This document shows, piece after piece, positions 26,600 through 34,951 of a DNA stretch of 64,000 nt. Position numbers and translations under genes: made by a program. Source of the DNA: Actinomycetota bacterium (lineage in GTDB: Bacteria; Actinomycetota; Actinomycetes; Propionibacteriales; Propionibacteriaceae); contig JAIUOT010000037.1 in NCBI GenBank assembly GCA_020161015.1, positions 23,130 through 87,129 of the forward strand, in the 5' to 3' direction. Numbering within the stretch: position 1 is the first letter of the stretch; each line of letters opens with the position of its first letter. Below the pieces are notes generated by a model. That model saw nothing but the letters and a program-made list of their open reading frames with translations. It had not been told where the DNA came from and searched no databases.

Positions 26600-27648
26600 G
26601 GCGTCCGGTTACCCACGGCGTTCCCGGCCGAACCGCCGCTGCCCCCGGCCGGCCCGTCGAGCAGCGCGAGGACGGCCCTCTCGAGGCCGGCGCGACGGCG
26701 CGCCGGCGAGGGGTAGCGCCGTCGGGCGGCGACCGCGATGGTCTCACCGGCTTCGTAGCGGTCGACCACGCGGGGGTCGATGTAGGACGCCTTCGCGATC
26801 GCCGGGGTGTTGCCGAGGTAGGCCGCCACGTCCGCGGACGCCCGGGCGACGGCGCGGCGGCGGGAGGCGGTCGTCCGCCCGTGCTCTGCGGTGAGGGCGA
26901 GCGACTCGGCGGCGAGCACGGTGGCGTGCCAGGTGCGGAAGTCCTTTGCGGTGAACTCGCCGTCGAACAGAGAGGCGAGGTAGGCGTTCACCGCTGCGGA
27001 GGAGAGGTCGGCCCAACCGCCCGCGACCCGGTGGCCCAGCAGGCGGACGCCGCCGCGCCGCCGGCGCATGGCCACGAGGGCGGCCACTGCCTCGGGGTCG
27101 TCGACCTCGACCCGGTGGGCGATGCCGGACTTGCCGACGAACCGGAACACGAGGCGGCCGTCCTGGCGGCGCACGTGCGAGCGCTCCAGGGTGGTGAGCC
27201 CGAACGAGCCGTTCGCGTCGGCGTAGTAGTCGTTGCCGATCCGGAAGGCCCCGAGGTCGAGCAGCCGGACGGCGAGGGCCGCGGCCCGCTCGGGCGGCAT
27301 GCCGGGCAGGGTGAGGTCGGCAGCCACCCGCCGGCGGACCGCCGGCAGGCGCCGGGCCGCGCGGGCGACCCGATCGAACTTCGCCCTGTCGCGCAACTCC
27401 CGCCAGGCCGGGTGGTACAGGTACTGGCGCCGGCCGGCGGTGTCCGTGCCTGTCGCCTGGAGGTGGCCGTTCGGGAACGGGCAGATCCACACGTCGCGCC
27501 AGGCGGGCGGGATCGCGAGCCGCCGGACGCGCTCCACCGCCTCGGTATCCAGCGGCGTCCCTCGCTCGTCGGTGTACCGGAACCCGCGACCGCTCCGGCG
27601 GCGGCTCCAGCCGGGGGAGGCCGGCGACACCCGGCGCAGTCGTGGCAT
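26596..27648 (-). CDS. DNA topoisomerase IB (poxvirus/eukaryote type)
   Basis: 350 residues; relaxes supercoils through a 3'-phosphotyrosine. The N-terminal domain has RRSGRGFRYTD and IPPAWRDVWICPFPNGHLQA; the catalytic domain shows KDFRTWHATVLAA (Arg and His) and the C-terminal ASYIDPRVVDRY with the nucleophile Tyr in the usual place. Bacterial IB enzymes are often in stress or nonhomologous-end-joining neighbourhoods; here it forms an operon with a stress SDR. The start ATG at 27648 opens MPRLRRVSPASPG; a minus-strand GGGTAC (27663-27658) lies just upstream. The frame is open further but without conserved sequence. Confidence 0.92.
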   Translation of the reverse strand: MPRLRRVSPASPGWSRRRSGRGFRYTDERGTPLDTEAVERVRRLAIPPAWRDVWICPFPNGHLQATGTDTAGRRQYLYHPAWRELRDRAKFDRVARAARRLPAVRRRVAADLTLPGMPPERAAALAVRLLDLGAFRIGNDYYADANGSFGLTTLERSHVRRQDGRLVFRFVGKSGIAHRVEVDDPEAVAALVAMRRRRGGVRLLGHRVAGGWADLSSAAVNAYLASLFDGEFTAKDFRTWHATVLAAESLALTAEHGRTTASRRRAVARASADVAAYLGNTPAIAKASYIDPRVVDRYEAGETIAVAARRRYPSPARRRAGLERAVLALLDGPAGGSGGSAGNAVGNRTP

Positions 27649-27694
27649 GGTGCCGGAGTACCCGCGAGGGCCGGTGCGGCACACCCGCCCGGCG

Positions 27695-27720
27695 GTTGTG
27701 CGTCCGGCGTTTCCGGGTAA
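27695..27720 (+). promoter_or_regulatory. SigB/SigF-like promoter for the CPBP/TspO-fusion operon
   Basis: GTTG (27695-27698), 16 nt, GGGTAA (27715-27720). The spacing is identical to that of the YHS-gene promoter at 19992. A GGAGG at 27761 precedes the small ORF at 27770. Confidence 0.5.
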
Positions 27721-27769
27721 CCCTTGGTGCACGGACCGTGCGATCACGGCCGGGACGGCGGGAGGACGC

Positions 27770-27874
27770 ATGGAGGAGTCGACGGTCGTGGGGGCGGCTG
27801 CGTTCCTCGTCGCCCGCCCGGCGCTGCCGCTGTGGCTGCGGCGCCGTTCGTCCACCGACGCGCGGTTCGCCTAG
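27770..27874 (+). CDS. Possible 34-residue peptide
   Basis: ATG 4 nt after GGAGG and downstream of a stress-type promoter; encodes MEESTVVGAAAFLVARPALP followed by a basic segment (LWLRRRSS). One short hydrophobic stretch, no family known. It stops 2 nt before the CPBP gene, so it may serve as a leader peptide for that operon. Confidence 0.35.
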   Translation: MEESTVVGAAAFLVARPALPLWLRRRSSTDARFA

Positions 27875-27876
27875 GC

Positions 27877-28602
27877 ATGGCCGGACCCGTCGCAGAGCTC
27901 AGGGCGTTCCTGCGCGCGTCCCTGCTCGACCCGGTCGACCAGGCCCGGACCGAGGCGCCCGGCGTCCTGCTGCGGCGCCGCTGGGTCGCCGGGGCCACCC
28001 TGCTCGCCGGCGCGGTCACGCTGGGCTGGGCGCTGCGGATCCCGCCCGGCGACCCGCTGTTCTACCCTGCGACGCTCGGCCTGGCCGCGGTCTGGGCCGT
28101 CGGTGCCGTGCTCGCCGGGCCCTTGCACCTGGGCCGTGCCCACACCAGGGCCGGGACGCGGACCAGCCGTTCCGTCGTCCAGTCCCTGGCGCTCGGCCTC
28201 CTGCTGCTCGGGGTCTTCCTCGCCGGGGCCGTGGTGGTGGCCGGCATTCCCGCGCTGCGCGACCCCGTGCAGGGGCTGCTCGACCACGCCCGGTACGGGT
28301 CGCTGGCGCTGGTCGCGGTGATCACCGCGGTCAACGGGATCGCCGAGGAGCTCTACTTCCGCGGCGCGCTGTTCGACGCCCTGCCGCGGCGCGGGGCGGT
28401 CCTGGCCACCACGCTGGTCTACGGGCTCAGCACCGTGCCCACCCTCATCCCGCTGCTGGTCTTCGCCGCTCTGGTGCTCGGCACGGTGGTCGGCCTCCAG
28501 CGGCGGGTGACCGGCGGCGTGCTCGGCCCGATCGTCACCCACCTCACCTGGAGCCTCGGGATGCTCTTCCTCCTTCCCTACACCCTCGACGTCTGGAGCT
28601 GA
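27877..28602 (+). CDS. CPBP (CAAX/Abi) family intramembrane metalloprotease-like protein
   Basis: 241 residues with about seven membrane helices. AEELYFRGALFDAL at about residue 155 is the EExxxR motif of the family, and THLTWSLGMLF near the C-terminus supplies the second His motif; the FxxxH motif between is weak. Some members cleave prenylated or bacteriocin-like peptides, others are inactive. The ATG at 27877 begins MAGPVAELRAF. Only 1 nt separates it from the SDR-TspO fusion gene, so they are co-transcribed. Confidence 0.75.
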   Translation: MAGPVAELRAFLRASLLDPVDQARTEAPGVLLRRRWVAGATLLAGAVTLGWALRIPPGDPLFYPATLGLAAVWAVGAVLAGPLHLGRAHTRAGTRTSRSVVQSLALGLLLLGVFLAGAVVVAGIPALRDPVQGLLDHARYGSLALVAVITAVNGIAEELYFRGALFDALPRRGAVLATTLVYGLSTVPTLIPLLVFAALVLGTVVGLQRRVTGGVLGPIVTHLTWSLGMLFLLPYTLDVWS

Positions 28603-28603
28603 C

Positions 28604-30013
28604 ATGACCGCCTCCCCGTCCCCTCTGGTGCTGGTCACCGGTGCGACCGGCTACATCGGCGGGATGCTCGTGCCCGCGCTGCTCGACCGCGACCTGCCCG
28701 TCCGGGTGATCAGCCGCAGCCCGGCCAGGTTGCGGCGCCACGACTGGGCCTCCCGGGTGGAGGTGGTGGAAGGGGACGCCGGCTCGCCGGCCGACCTCGA
28801 CCGTGCCCTCGCCGGGGTGGACGTGGCCTACTACCTGCTGCACTCGATGGACGGCAAGGGCGACTTCGTCACCCGCGACCGGCACCTCGCCGAGGTGTTC
28901 GCCGCGGCGGCGAAGCGGGCCGGGGTGCGCCGGATCGTGTACCTGTCGGGGCTGCACCCCTCCGGCGAGCTCTCCGCCCACCTGGGCTCCCGGGTCGAGG
29001 TCGGCAGGATCCTGATGGCGTCGGGCGTGCCGACGGTGGTGCTGCAGGCGGGCGTCGTTCTGGGCGCGGGATCGGCCAGCTTCGACATGCTGCGGCACCT
29101 CACCGAGCGGCTGCCGGCGATGGTCGCCCCGCGGTGGCTGCGCAACCGCATCCAGCCGATCGCCATCGACGACGTGCTGCACTACCTCGCCGCGGCGGCG
29201 GTCCTGCCCGGCGAGCCGAACCGAACCTTCGACATCGGCGGCCCCGACGTCCTCACCTACGCGGAGATGATCGAGGGCTACGCCAGGGTGACCGGCCTGG
29301 GCCACCGGCTGATCGTCACGGTCCCCGTGCTGACCCCGGGGCTGGCGAGCCTGTGGGTGGGTCTGGTGACGCCGGTGGTGGCGGGGATCGCCCGTCCGCT
29401 GGTGGGCAGCCTCATCCACGAGGCGGTCACCGCTGAGGACGACCTGCTCGCGCTCGTCGGACCGCCGCCGGGCGGGCGGACGGGGTTCGAGGACGCGGTG
29501 CGTCGCGCGACAGCCGGCATCGACCCGACCCGCTGGCGGCGGACGGCGACCGCGGTCGGCGCCATGACGGCCGGCTGTGCCGTGCTCGGGTCGGTGTTCA
29601 CCGCCCCGGGGTCGCGCTGGTACCGCAGTCTCCGCACGCCGGCGTGGCAGCCGCCGCCCGCGGCGTTCCCGATCGTGTGGACGACCCTGTTCACCACCAT
29701 CGCGCTCGCGGCCACGGCGACGATCACCGAACTGGAGGAGGACGGCCGGCCGGAGGAGGCCGAGCGGTTCACCCGTGCCTACGCCGCCAACCTCGCGGTG
29801 AACGCCGCCTGGAGCGGCCTGTTCTTCCGCGCCCACGCGACCCGCACGTCCACCGTGGTCGCGGCGCTGCTGGCCACCAGCGCCGCAGACCTGGCCCGCC
29901 GGGCCGCACCCACCGGCAGGGGCAAGGCCGCGTCGTTCGGCGCGTACGCGGCGTGGTGCGCGTTCGCCACGGCCCTGAACGCCGCGGTGGCCCGCCGCAA
30001 CCCCCGGCGCTGA
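28604..30013 (+). CDS. NAD(P)-binding epimerase-like domain fused to a TspO/MBR domain
   Basis: 469 residues in two parts. Residues 1-300 form an atypical SDR/NmrA-like Rossmann domain (VLVTGATGYIGGMLVPALL, VYLSGLHPSGELSAHL). Residues about 310-465 are a five-helix TspO domain with the signature WYRSLRTPAWQPPPAAFPIVW, then NLAVNAAWSGLFF and AWCAFATALNAAVAR. TspO proteins bind porphyrins and influence carotenoid and tetrapyrrole traffic. In this fusion the SDR part may act on a membrane pigment or redox state. The gene converges on carH (5 nt between stops) beside the carotenoid operon, where a second TspO-like protein is encoded. Confidence 0.78.
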   Translation: MTASPSPLVLVTGATGYIGGMLVPALLDRDLPVRVISRSPARLRRHDWASRVEVVEGDAGSPADLDRALAGVDVAYYLLHSMDGKGDFVTRDRHLAEVFAAAAKRAGVRRIVYLSGLHPSGELSAHLGSRVEVGRILMASGVPTVVLQAGVVLGAGSASFDMLRHLTERLPAMVAPRWLRNRIQPIAIDDVLHYLAAAAVLPGEPNRTFDIGGPDVLTYAEMIEGYARVTGLGHRLIVTVPVLTPGLASLWVGLVTPVVAGIARPLVGSLIHEAVTAEDDLLALVGPPPGGRTGFEDAVRRATAGIDPTRWRRTATAVGAMTAGCAVLGSVFTAPGSRWYRSLRTPAWQPPPAAFPIVWTTLFTTIALAATATITELEEDGRPEEAERFTRAYAANLAVNAAWSGLFFRAHATRTSTVVAALLATSAADLARRAAPTGRGKAASFGAYAAWCAFATALNAAVARRNPRR

Positions 30014-30018
30014 GCGGC

Positions 30019-30852
30019 TCAACCGCGCGCGAGAACCTCCGCCGCCCTGCCGATCGAGTGCCCCAGCGGGCGCCACTGCGGCGGGGCGAGCGTCTGGTGG
30101 CGTCCGCCCACCCAGAGCTGGAGGCCGGGCAGGCCGGCGAGCGCATCGGAGACGGGGGCGAGCCGGGCGACGTCCTTGCGCTGGTGGAGTGAGCTGACGG
30201 CGTGCGCAGCGCCCACCTTGGACGCCGCGTCGCGCCAGGCCTCGGCCGGCACCTGGGCGCCGAGGTAGACGGTGTCGAGGCCCGCGCGCCGGGCAGCCGT
30301 GGCGAAGGCCAGCAGTCCGAGCTCGTGGTCGACCCCCGGCGGGGCGCCGACGACGACGGTCGGTCCGGTCGCGGATCGCCCGGCAGCCTCGTAGGCGTTG
30401 GCGAGGCGGCGCATCACGATGCTGCTGGCCAGGTGCTCGCCCGCCACCGAGACCTCGCCGCGCTCCCAGCCGCGTCCCAGTTGCGACAGCGAGGGCATCA
30501 GCCAGTCGTCCACGACGGTCTCGAACGAGCCCCGGGCGAATTCCTCGTCGAGGACGCGGGCGATGGTGTCGCCGTCGAGGTCGGCTGCGGCGGCGATCAG
30601 TGCCGCGCGCGACGCCGCGCCCGCCCAGGTGGGCGGTTCGCGGCGTTGGGACTCCTCCGCGGCGGCGCGGGGCGACCAGCCCGCGCTCACGAGGTCGCGC
30701 ATCGCCCGGATCCGTGCGATCGCCACGTCGTCGTACAGGCGGTAGCCGGACTCGGTGCGCGAGGGCTCGACCAGCTGGTAGCGGCGCTCCCAGGCCCGGA
30801 GGGTGTGCTCGGGCACCCCGGTGAGCTCTGCGGCCTTCTTGATCGTGTGCAT
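30019..30852 (-). CDS. carH: B12-dependent light-responsive MerR repressor (CarH/LitR type)
   Basis: 277 residues. Residues 1-70 are a MerR winged helix (TIKKAAELTGVPEHTLRAWERRYQ, SGYRLYDD). Residues 80-160 are the helical B12-capping bundle with the diagnostic W-x9-EH motif (W129, E139, H140). Residues 165-277 are a Rossmann B12-binding domain with DHELG, whose H176 matches the cobalt-ligand His. This is the adenosylcobalamin photoreceptor arrangement known from Thermus CarH. In the dark it should form tetramers and repress the divergent carotenoid operon; light breaks the Co-C bond and releases DNA. The start MHTIKKAAEL at 30852 matches homologues; the frame extends to 30903 without conservation. 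Confidence 0.85.
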   Translation of the reverse strand: MHTIKKAAELTGVPEHTLRAWERRYQLVEPSRTESGYRLYDDVAIARIRAMRDLVSAGWSPRAAAEESQRREPPTWAGAASRAALIAAAADLDGDTIARVLDEEFARGSFETVVDDWLMPSLSQLGRGWERGEVSVAGEHLASSIVMRRLANAYEAAGRSATGPTVVVGAPPGVDHELGLLAFATAARRAGLDTVYLGAQVPAEAWRDAASKVGAAHAVSSLHQRKDVARLAPVSDALAGLPGLQLWVGGRHQTLAPPQWRPLGHSIGRAAEVLARG

Positions 30853-30916
30853 GACAGGCCAATGGTAGGGGTACGGGAGCCGAAACATGTACAACATCGG
30901 CACTGAGATACGCAGT

Positions 30917-30984
30917 TTGTCTAAGGTTCTGAGGCCGAGCTTGTCTAAGGTTTGGCCGCATGTGACACTCAGTTGTCAAAGGTT
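30917..30984. promoter_or_regulatory. Direct-repeat operator between carH and the carotenoid operon
   Basis: Three same-direction 12-mers: TTGTCTAAGGTT at 30917-30928 and again at 30941-30952, and TTGTCAAAGGTT at 30973-30984. The last is part of an inverted TGACA/TGTCA pair (30963-30967, 30974-30978). CarH proteins are known to bind arrays of short direct repeats overlapping promoters, so this is the likely operator and carotenoid promoter region. The ATG at 31005 has a GGAGGAGC ribosome site. Confidence 0.7.
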
Positions 30985-31004
30985 AGTGCGGAGGAGCTGG
31001 AGAG

Positions 31005-31799
31005 ATGTCAGATCGGATTCGCCAGGTCGTGGTCACCGCGAGCGCGGTGTTCATGGTGGTGGGCACGTTGTTCGGGATCGGCGTGATCGGGACGCGCGTG
31101 GAGGAGTCGGCGGGCGGCAGCCTTTCGGCCACGGCGACCCTGCTCGCGCCCGCCGTCCGCGCCTTCTCGATCTGGTCGGTGATCTACGCCGGCCTGGTCG
31201 CCTACGTCGTGTGGCAGTGGCTGCCGTCGCAGACCGCGTCCCCGCGCGCCCGACGCATCGGCTGGCTGGCCGCGGCGTCGATGGTCCTCAACGGCGTGTG
31301 GCTGCTGGTGACCCAGGTCGGCCAGCTGTGGCTGAGCGTGGTCGTGATCGTCGCCCTCGCGGTGGTGCTCGGGCTGCTGATGCAGCGCCTGGGCCGTCCG
31401 CGCAACGCCGGAACGGTCGAGAAGCTCGTCGTCGACGGCACCTTCGGGCTCTACCTCGGCTGGGTGTCGGTGGCGACGGCGGCGAACATCACCGCGACGC
31501 TGGTCGCCTCCGGGGTGAACCCGCCGCTCGAAATCGCCGAGCTGTGGGCGGTCGGCGTCCTCGCCGTGGCAGCCGGGATCGGTGTGCTGCTGGCGCGGGT
31601 ACTGGACGCCCGTCTGGGCGTTGCGCTGGCGATGGGCTGGGGCCTCGCCTGGATCGCCGTGGGACGGCTGGCCGGTGAACCGGCCTCACCGCTCGCGGGC
31701 GCGGCCGCCGCGGTGGCCGCAGCAGTAGTGCTGACCGTGACCGGGTTGATCTGGCTGCGACGGGTCGGTCAGCTTGTTCCTGTCCATGTCCATCACTGA
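31005..31799 (+). CDS. TspO/MBR-related multi-helix membrane protein
   Basis: 264 residues with about seven or eight membrane helices. AFSIWSVIYAGLVAYVVWQ, LNGVWLLVTQ and FGLYLGWVSVATAANI are tryptophan-containing blocks like those in proteins annotated as tryptophan-rich sensory (TspO-related), though longer than classical five-helix TspO. The family's role is unknown; location as first gene of the CarH-controlled operon suggests a membrane partner in carotenoid synthesis or photoprotection. The ATG follows GGAGGAGC and the direct-repeat operator. Confidence 0.6.
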   Translation: MSDRIRQVVVTASAVFMVVGTLFGIGVIGTRVEESAGGSLSATATLLAPAVRAFSIWSVIYAGLVAYVVWQWLPSQTASPRARRIGWLAAASMVLNGVWLLVTQVGQLWLSVVVIVALAVVLGLLMQRLGRPRNAGTVEKLVVDGTFGLYLGWVSVATAANITATLVASGVNPPLEIAELWAVGVLAVAAGIGVLLARVLDARLGVALAMGWGLAWIAVGRLAGEPASPLAGAAAAVAAAVVLTVTGLIWLRRVGQLVPVHVHH

Positions 31800-31809
31800 G
31801 GGGCGCCGC

Positions 31810-32361
31810 ATGATCGCCGAGCCTGCAGACGACCTCGTGGTGCTCCTCGACGAGCGCGACCTCCCTGTCGGGGAGGCGCCGCGGAGGAGTATCCACACCG
31901 ACCGCACGCCACGCCACCTGGCGTTCTCCTGCTACCTGTTCGACGAGCGCGGACGCGTCCTGCTCACCCGCCGTGCGCTGGAGAAGGCCACCTGGCCCGG
32001 CGTGTGGACGAACTCCTGCTGCGGGCACCCCCGGCCGGGAGAGACGGCAGAGGACGCGGTGCGCCGCCGGGTCTCCCAGGAACTCGGTGCCGGGGTCGAC
32101 GGGCTCGAGCTGGTGCTCCCGGACTTCGGCTACCGCGCGGTCGACGCCTCGGGAATCGTCGAGAACGAGGCCTGTCCGGTGTGGGTCGGTCGCCTGGCGG
32201 GCGTGCTCCGTCCGGACCCGTCGGAGGTGTGCGAGCACGCCTGGGTGGAGTGGGACGACCTGGTGCGCGTCGCCGACGCCGCGCCGGCGATGATCAGCCC
32301 GTGGGCCGCGCTCCAGGTGCCGCTCCTCGATGAGGCCTTGAGCAAGGCGGGTGCGGCATGA
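31810..32361 (+). CDS. idi: Isopentenyl-diphosphate delta-isomerase, type 1
   Basis: 183 residues of the Nudix-related type 1 IPP isomerase. SCCGHPRPGETAEDAVRRR holds the catalytic Cys and metal His; ENEACPVW carries the catalytic Glu; CEHAWVEWDDL binds metal. It converts IPP to DMAPP, the starter for the next enzyme, CrtE. The ATG at 31810 follows GAGGGGC at good spacing; earlier in-frame starts lie inside the TspO-like gene. It overlaps crtE by ATGA. Confidence 0.93.
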   Translation: MIAEPADDLVVLLDERDLPVGEAPRRSIHTDRTPRHLAFSCYLFDERGRVLLTRRALEKATWPGVWTNSCCGHPRPGETAEDAVRRRVSQELGAGVDGLELVLPDFGYRAVDASGIVENEACPVWVGRLAGVLRPDPSEVCEHAWVEWDDLVRVADAAPAMISPWAALQVPLLDEALSKAGAA

Positions 32362-33479
32362 CCCTGGTGAACCCCGCCCGTCACCACACCGGGCACAGCC
32401 CCCTGACCGGCGACGACGCCACCGTGGCAGCGGTCGAGGCCGAGATCGCCCGGGTCCTCGACGCCCTCCGGGCGAACTGGACAGAGCTCGCGGCCGCCGT
32501 CGTCCCCCGGGACGGGGTGCTGCACACGGACTCCGTGCTCGACCTGCTGGAGGGCATGGTCCACTCCGGCGGCAAGCGCTTCCGCCCACGCATGGCGCAC
32601 TGGGGCTGGGTGGCCGCCGGCGGACACCGCACCGGCCACGGGCACGGAGAGCTGGTGCTCGCCGGCACGGCGCTCGAGCTGCTGCACGTGTTCGCGCTGA
32701 TCCACGACGACGTCATGGACGGGTCCGAGACCCGGCGCGGGCGTCCGTCCGTCCACGCCAGCGCCCGCCGCCAGCACGCCGACCTGCACGGGTCCGGCGA
32801 CCCGCAGCGCTACGGGGAGAACATCGCGATCCTCGCCGGCGACCTCGCCCACAGCGAGGCCGGACTGGTGGTGGCCCGGCTGCCCCGTGAGTTGCAGGAG
32901 CTGTGGCGCACCCTCACCGTCGAACTGATGATGGGCCAGGGGCGCGACCTTGTGGGCGCGGCCAACGGCCGCCGCGACCTCGCGCACGCCCGCGAGGTCG
33001 CCCGGGCGAAGTCCGGGGCCTACACCGTGTGGCGTCCGCTCCAGCTCGGCGCGGTGGCGGCCGGCGCCTCCGCGCAGACGCTGTCCGCCCTCGAGCGCTA
33101 CGGCATCGCGGTGGGGGAGGCGTTCGCCCTGCGCGACGACATCCTGGGTGTGATCGGCGACTCGCTCCAGACGGGCAAGCCCGTGGGCGACGACGTCGCC
33201 GCCGGCAAGCCCACCGTCCTGATGGCTCTCGCGGAGGAGCGGTTCTCGCCGCGCTGGCGGCGGGCGCTGAAGCGCGCGGCATCCGGCCGTGCGTCCGCGG
33301 GGCTGGTGGCGTCGTTGCAGGACGAGTTCGTGCGCTCCGGCGTGATCGGTGACGTGGAGGCGATGATCCGGGACGCCGTGGCCGCGGCCTTCGTCGCCCT
33401 CGACGACCCGTCCATCGACCGCGAAGCCGCGGCGGGGCTGGAGGCGCTCGCCCGACGCGTGGCGTGGCGGAACACGTGA
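32358..33479 (+). CDS. crtE: Geranylgeranyl diphosphate synthase
   Basis: 373 residues of the trans-prenyltransferase family. GGKRFRPRM at about residue 71, the first Asp-rich motif LIHDDVMD at about 114 and a second region FALRDDILGV at about 256. The second motif reads DDxxG instead of DDxxD, a variant common in actinobacterial GGPP synthases. It makes the C20 precursor for phytoene. Chain length is not set by sequence alone here but by the carotenoid context. Stop overlaps crtI start (GTGA). Confidence 0.92.
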   Translation: MTLVNPARHHTGHSPLTGDDATVAAVEAEIARVLDALRANWTELAAAVVPRDGVLHTDSVLDLLEGMVHSGGKRFRPRMAHWGWVAAGGHRTGHGHGELVLAGTALELLHVFALIHDDVMDGSETRRGRPSVHASARRQHADLHGSGDPQRYGENIAILAGDLAHSEAGLVVARLPRELQELWRTLTVELMMGQGRDLVGAANGRRDLAHAREVARAKSGAYTVWRPLQLGAVAAGASAQTLSALERYGIAVGEAFALRDDILGVIGDSLQTGKPVGDDVAAGKPTVLMALAEERFSPRWRRALKRAASGRASAGLVASLQDEFVRSGVIGDVEAMIRDAVAAAFVALDDPSIDREAAAGLEALARRVAWRNT

Positions 33480-34951
33480 GCAGGGTGGTCGTGGTCGGGG
33501 CCGGTCTCGCCGGCCTCGCAGCCGCCGCACAGCTGGTGGGGGACGGTCACGACGTCGTGGTGGTCGAACGGGGGTCCGACCCGGGCGGCCGCGCGGGCGT
33601 CCTGGAGTCGGACGGGTTCCGGTTCGACACCGGTCCCACCGTGCTGACGATGCCCCACCTGCTCGACCGGGCGTTCGGCCGGCTCGGCCGGAAGCTGGCC
33701 GACGAGGTGCCCCTGATCCGGCTCGACCCGGCCTACCGGGCGGTGTACTCCGACGGTTCAGAGCTCCTGGTGCGTTCCGACCCGGCCGACCAAGTGGCCG
33801 AACTCCGGCGGCGAGGCCTCGCGCGCGACGCACAGGCGTTCCCCGGCTTCGTCGACTGGCTGCAGGAGTTGTATGACGTTGAAGTACCGAACTTCATCGA
33901 GCGCAATTTCGACTCCGTGATCGACCTGGTGAACCGCCCGGCGGCCGCGGCGAAGCTGGTGCGCCTGGGCGGCTTCGGCAGTCTCGAGAAGGCGGTCTCG
34001 CGGAGGTTCGGGGATTCGAGGCTGGTGCGGTTGTTCACCTTCCAGGCGATGTACGCCGGCCTCGCGCCGGCCGACGCCCTGGCCATCTACGCGGTGATCA
34101 CCTACATGGACTGCATCTCCGGGGTGTACTTCCCCGAGGGCGGCATGCACCAGGTGCCGAAGGCCCTGGGGTCGGCCCTCACCGGTGCCGGCGCCCAGGT
34201 GCTCTACGACCACCCGGTGAGCCGGGTGCTGACCGATCCGACCGGCAAGTTCGCCGGAGTGGTCGCCGGCGGAGAGCGGATCGCCGCCGACGCCGTGGTG
34301 ATCACCCTCGACCTGCCGACGGCGTACGAGGAGCTGCTTCCGCAGCTCAGCCCGCCGAGGGCGCTCGCCAAGGCGTCCTGGTCGCCGTCCGCACTGGTGT
34401 GGCACGTGGGCGTCCGCGGCGTTCCGTCCCCGGGCGTCGGGCACCACAACATCCACTTCGCCGACGCGTGGGCGTACTCCTTCGAGCAGCTCATCACGCG
34501 CAAGGAGCTGATGAGCGACCCGTCCCGCCTGGTCACGATCCCCAGCCTTGACGCCCCCGGGATGGCCCCGCCGGGCCACAGCACGCTGTACGTGCTGGAG
34601 CCCGTGCCGCACCTGGGCGCGCGGATCGACTGGACGGCGGAGCGGGGTCCCGCCCGCGAGCGCCTGCACAGCTTCCTCGCGGCGAACGGCTACCCCGACG
34701 ACATCGTCACCGACCACCTGGTGACGCCGCTGGACTGGCGCGCACAGGGCATGGCGATGGGGACGCCGTTCAGCCTCGCCCACACCTTCGCCCAGACCGG
34801 CCCGTTCCGGCCCGCGAACGTCGAGCCGAGGATCCCGGGGGTCTTCTTCGCCGGCTCCGGCACCACCCCGGGCGTCGGCGTGCCGATGGTGCTGATCAGC
34901 GGCGAGCTGGCGGCGGAACGGGTGCGTGACTACCTCGGCGGTGCCCGATGA
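33476..34951 (+). CDS. crtI: Phytoene desaturase
   Basis: 491 residues; CrtI-type FAD enzyme that desaturates phytoene to lycopene. N-terminal VVVVGAGLAGLAAAAQLVGDGHDVVVVE is the FAD fold, followed by DPGGRAGVLESDGFRFDTGPTVL; the C-terminal signature is FFAGSGTTPGVGVPMVLISGELAAE. The start is taken as GTG 33476, overlapping the crtE TGA; another in-frame GTG at 33464 is possible. Followed by crtB with a 4-nt overlap. Confidence 0.94.
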   Translation: MSRVVVVGAGLAGLAAAAQLVGDGHDVVVVERGSDPGGRAGVLESDGFRFDTGPTVLTMPHLLDRAFGRLGRKLADEVPLIRLDPAYRAVYSDGSELLVRSDPADQVAELRRRGLARDAQAFPGFVDWLQELYDVEVPNFIERNFDSVIDLVNRPAAAAKLVRLGGFGSLEKAVSRRFGDSRLVRLFTFQAMYAGLAPADALAIYAVITYMDCISGVYFPEGGMHQVPKALGSALTGAGAQVLYDHPVSRVLTDPTGKFAGVVAGGERIAADAVVITLDLPTAYEELLPQLSPPRALAKASWSPSALVWHVGVRGVPSPGVGHHNIHFADAWAYSFEQLITRKELMSDPSRLVTIPSLDAPGMAPPGHSTLYVLEPVPHLGARIDWTAERGPARERLHSFLAANGYPDDIVTDHLVTPLDWRAQGMAMGTPFSLAHTFAQTGPFRPANVEPRIPGVFFAGSGTTPGVGVPMVLISGELAAERVRDYLGGAR

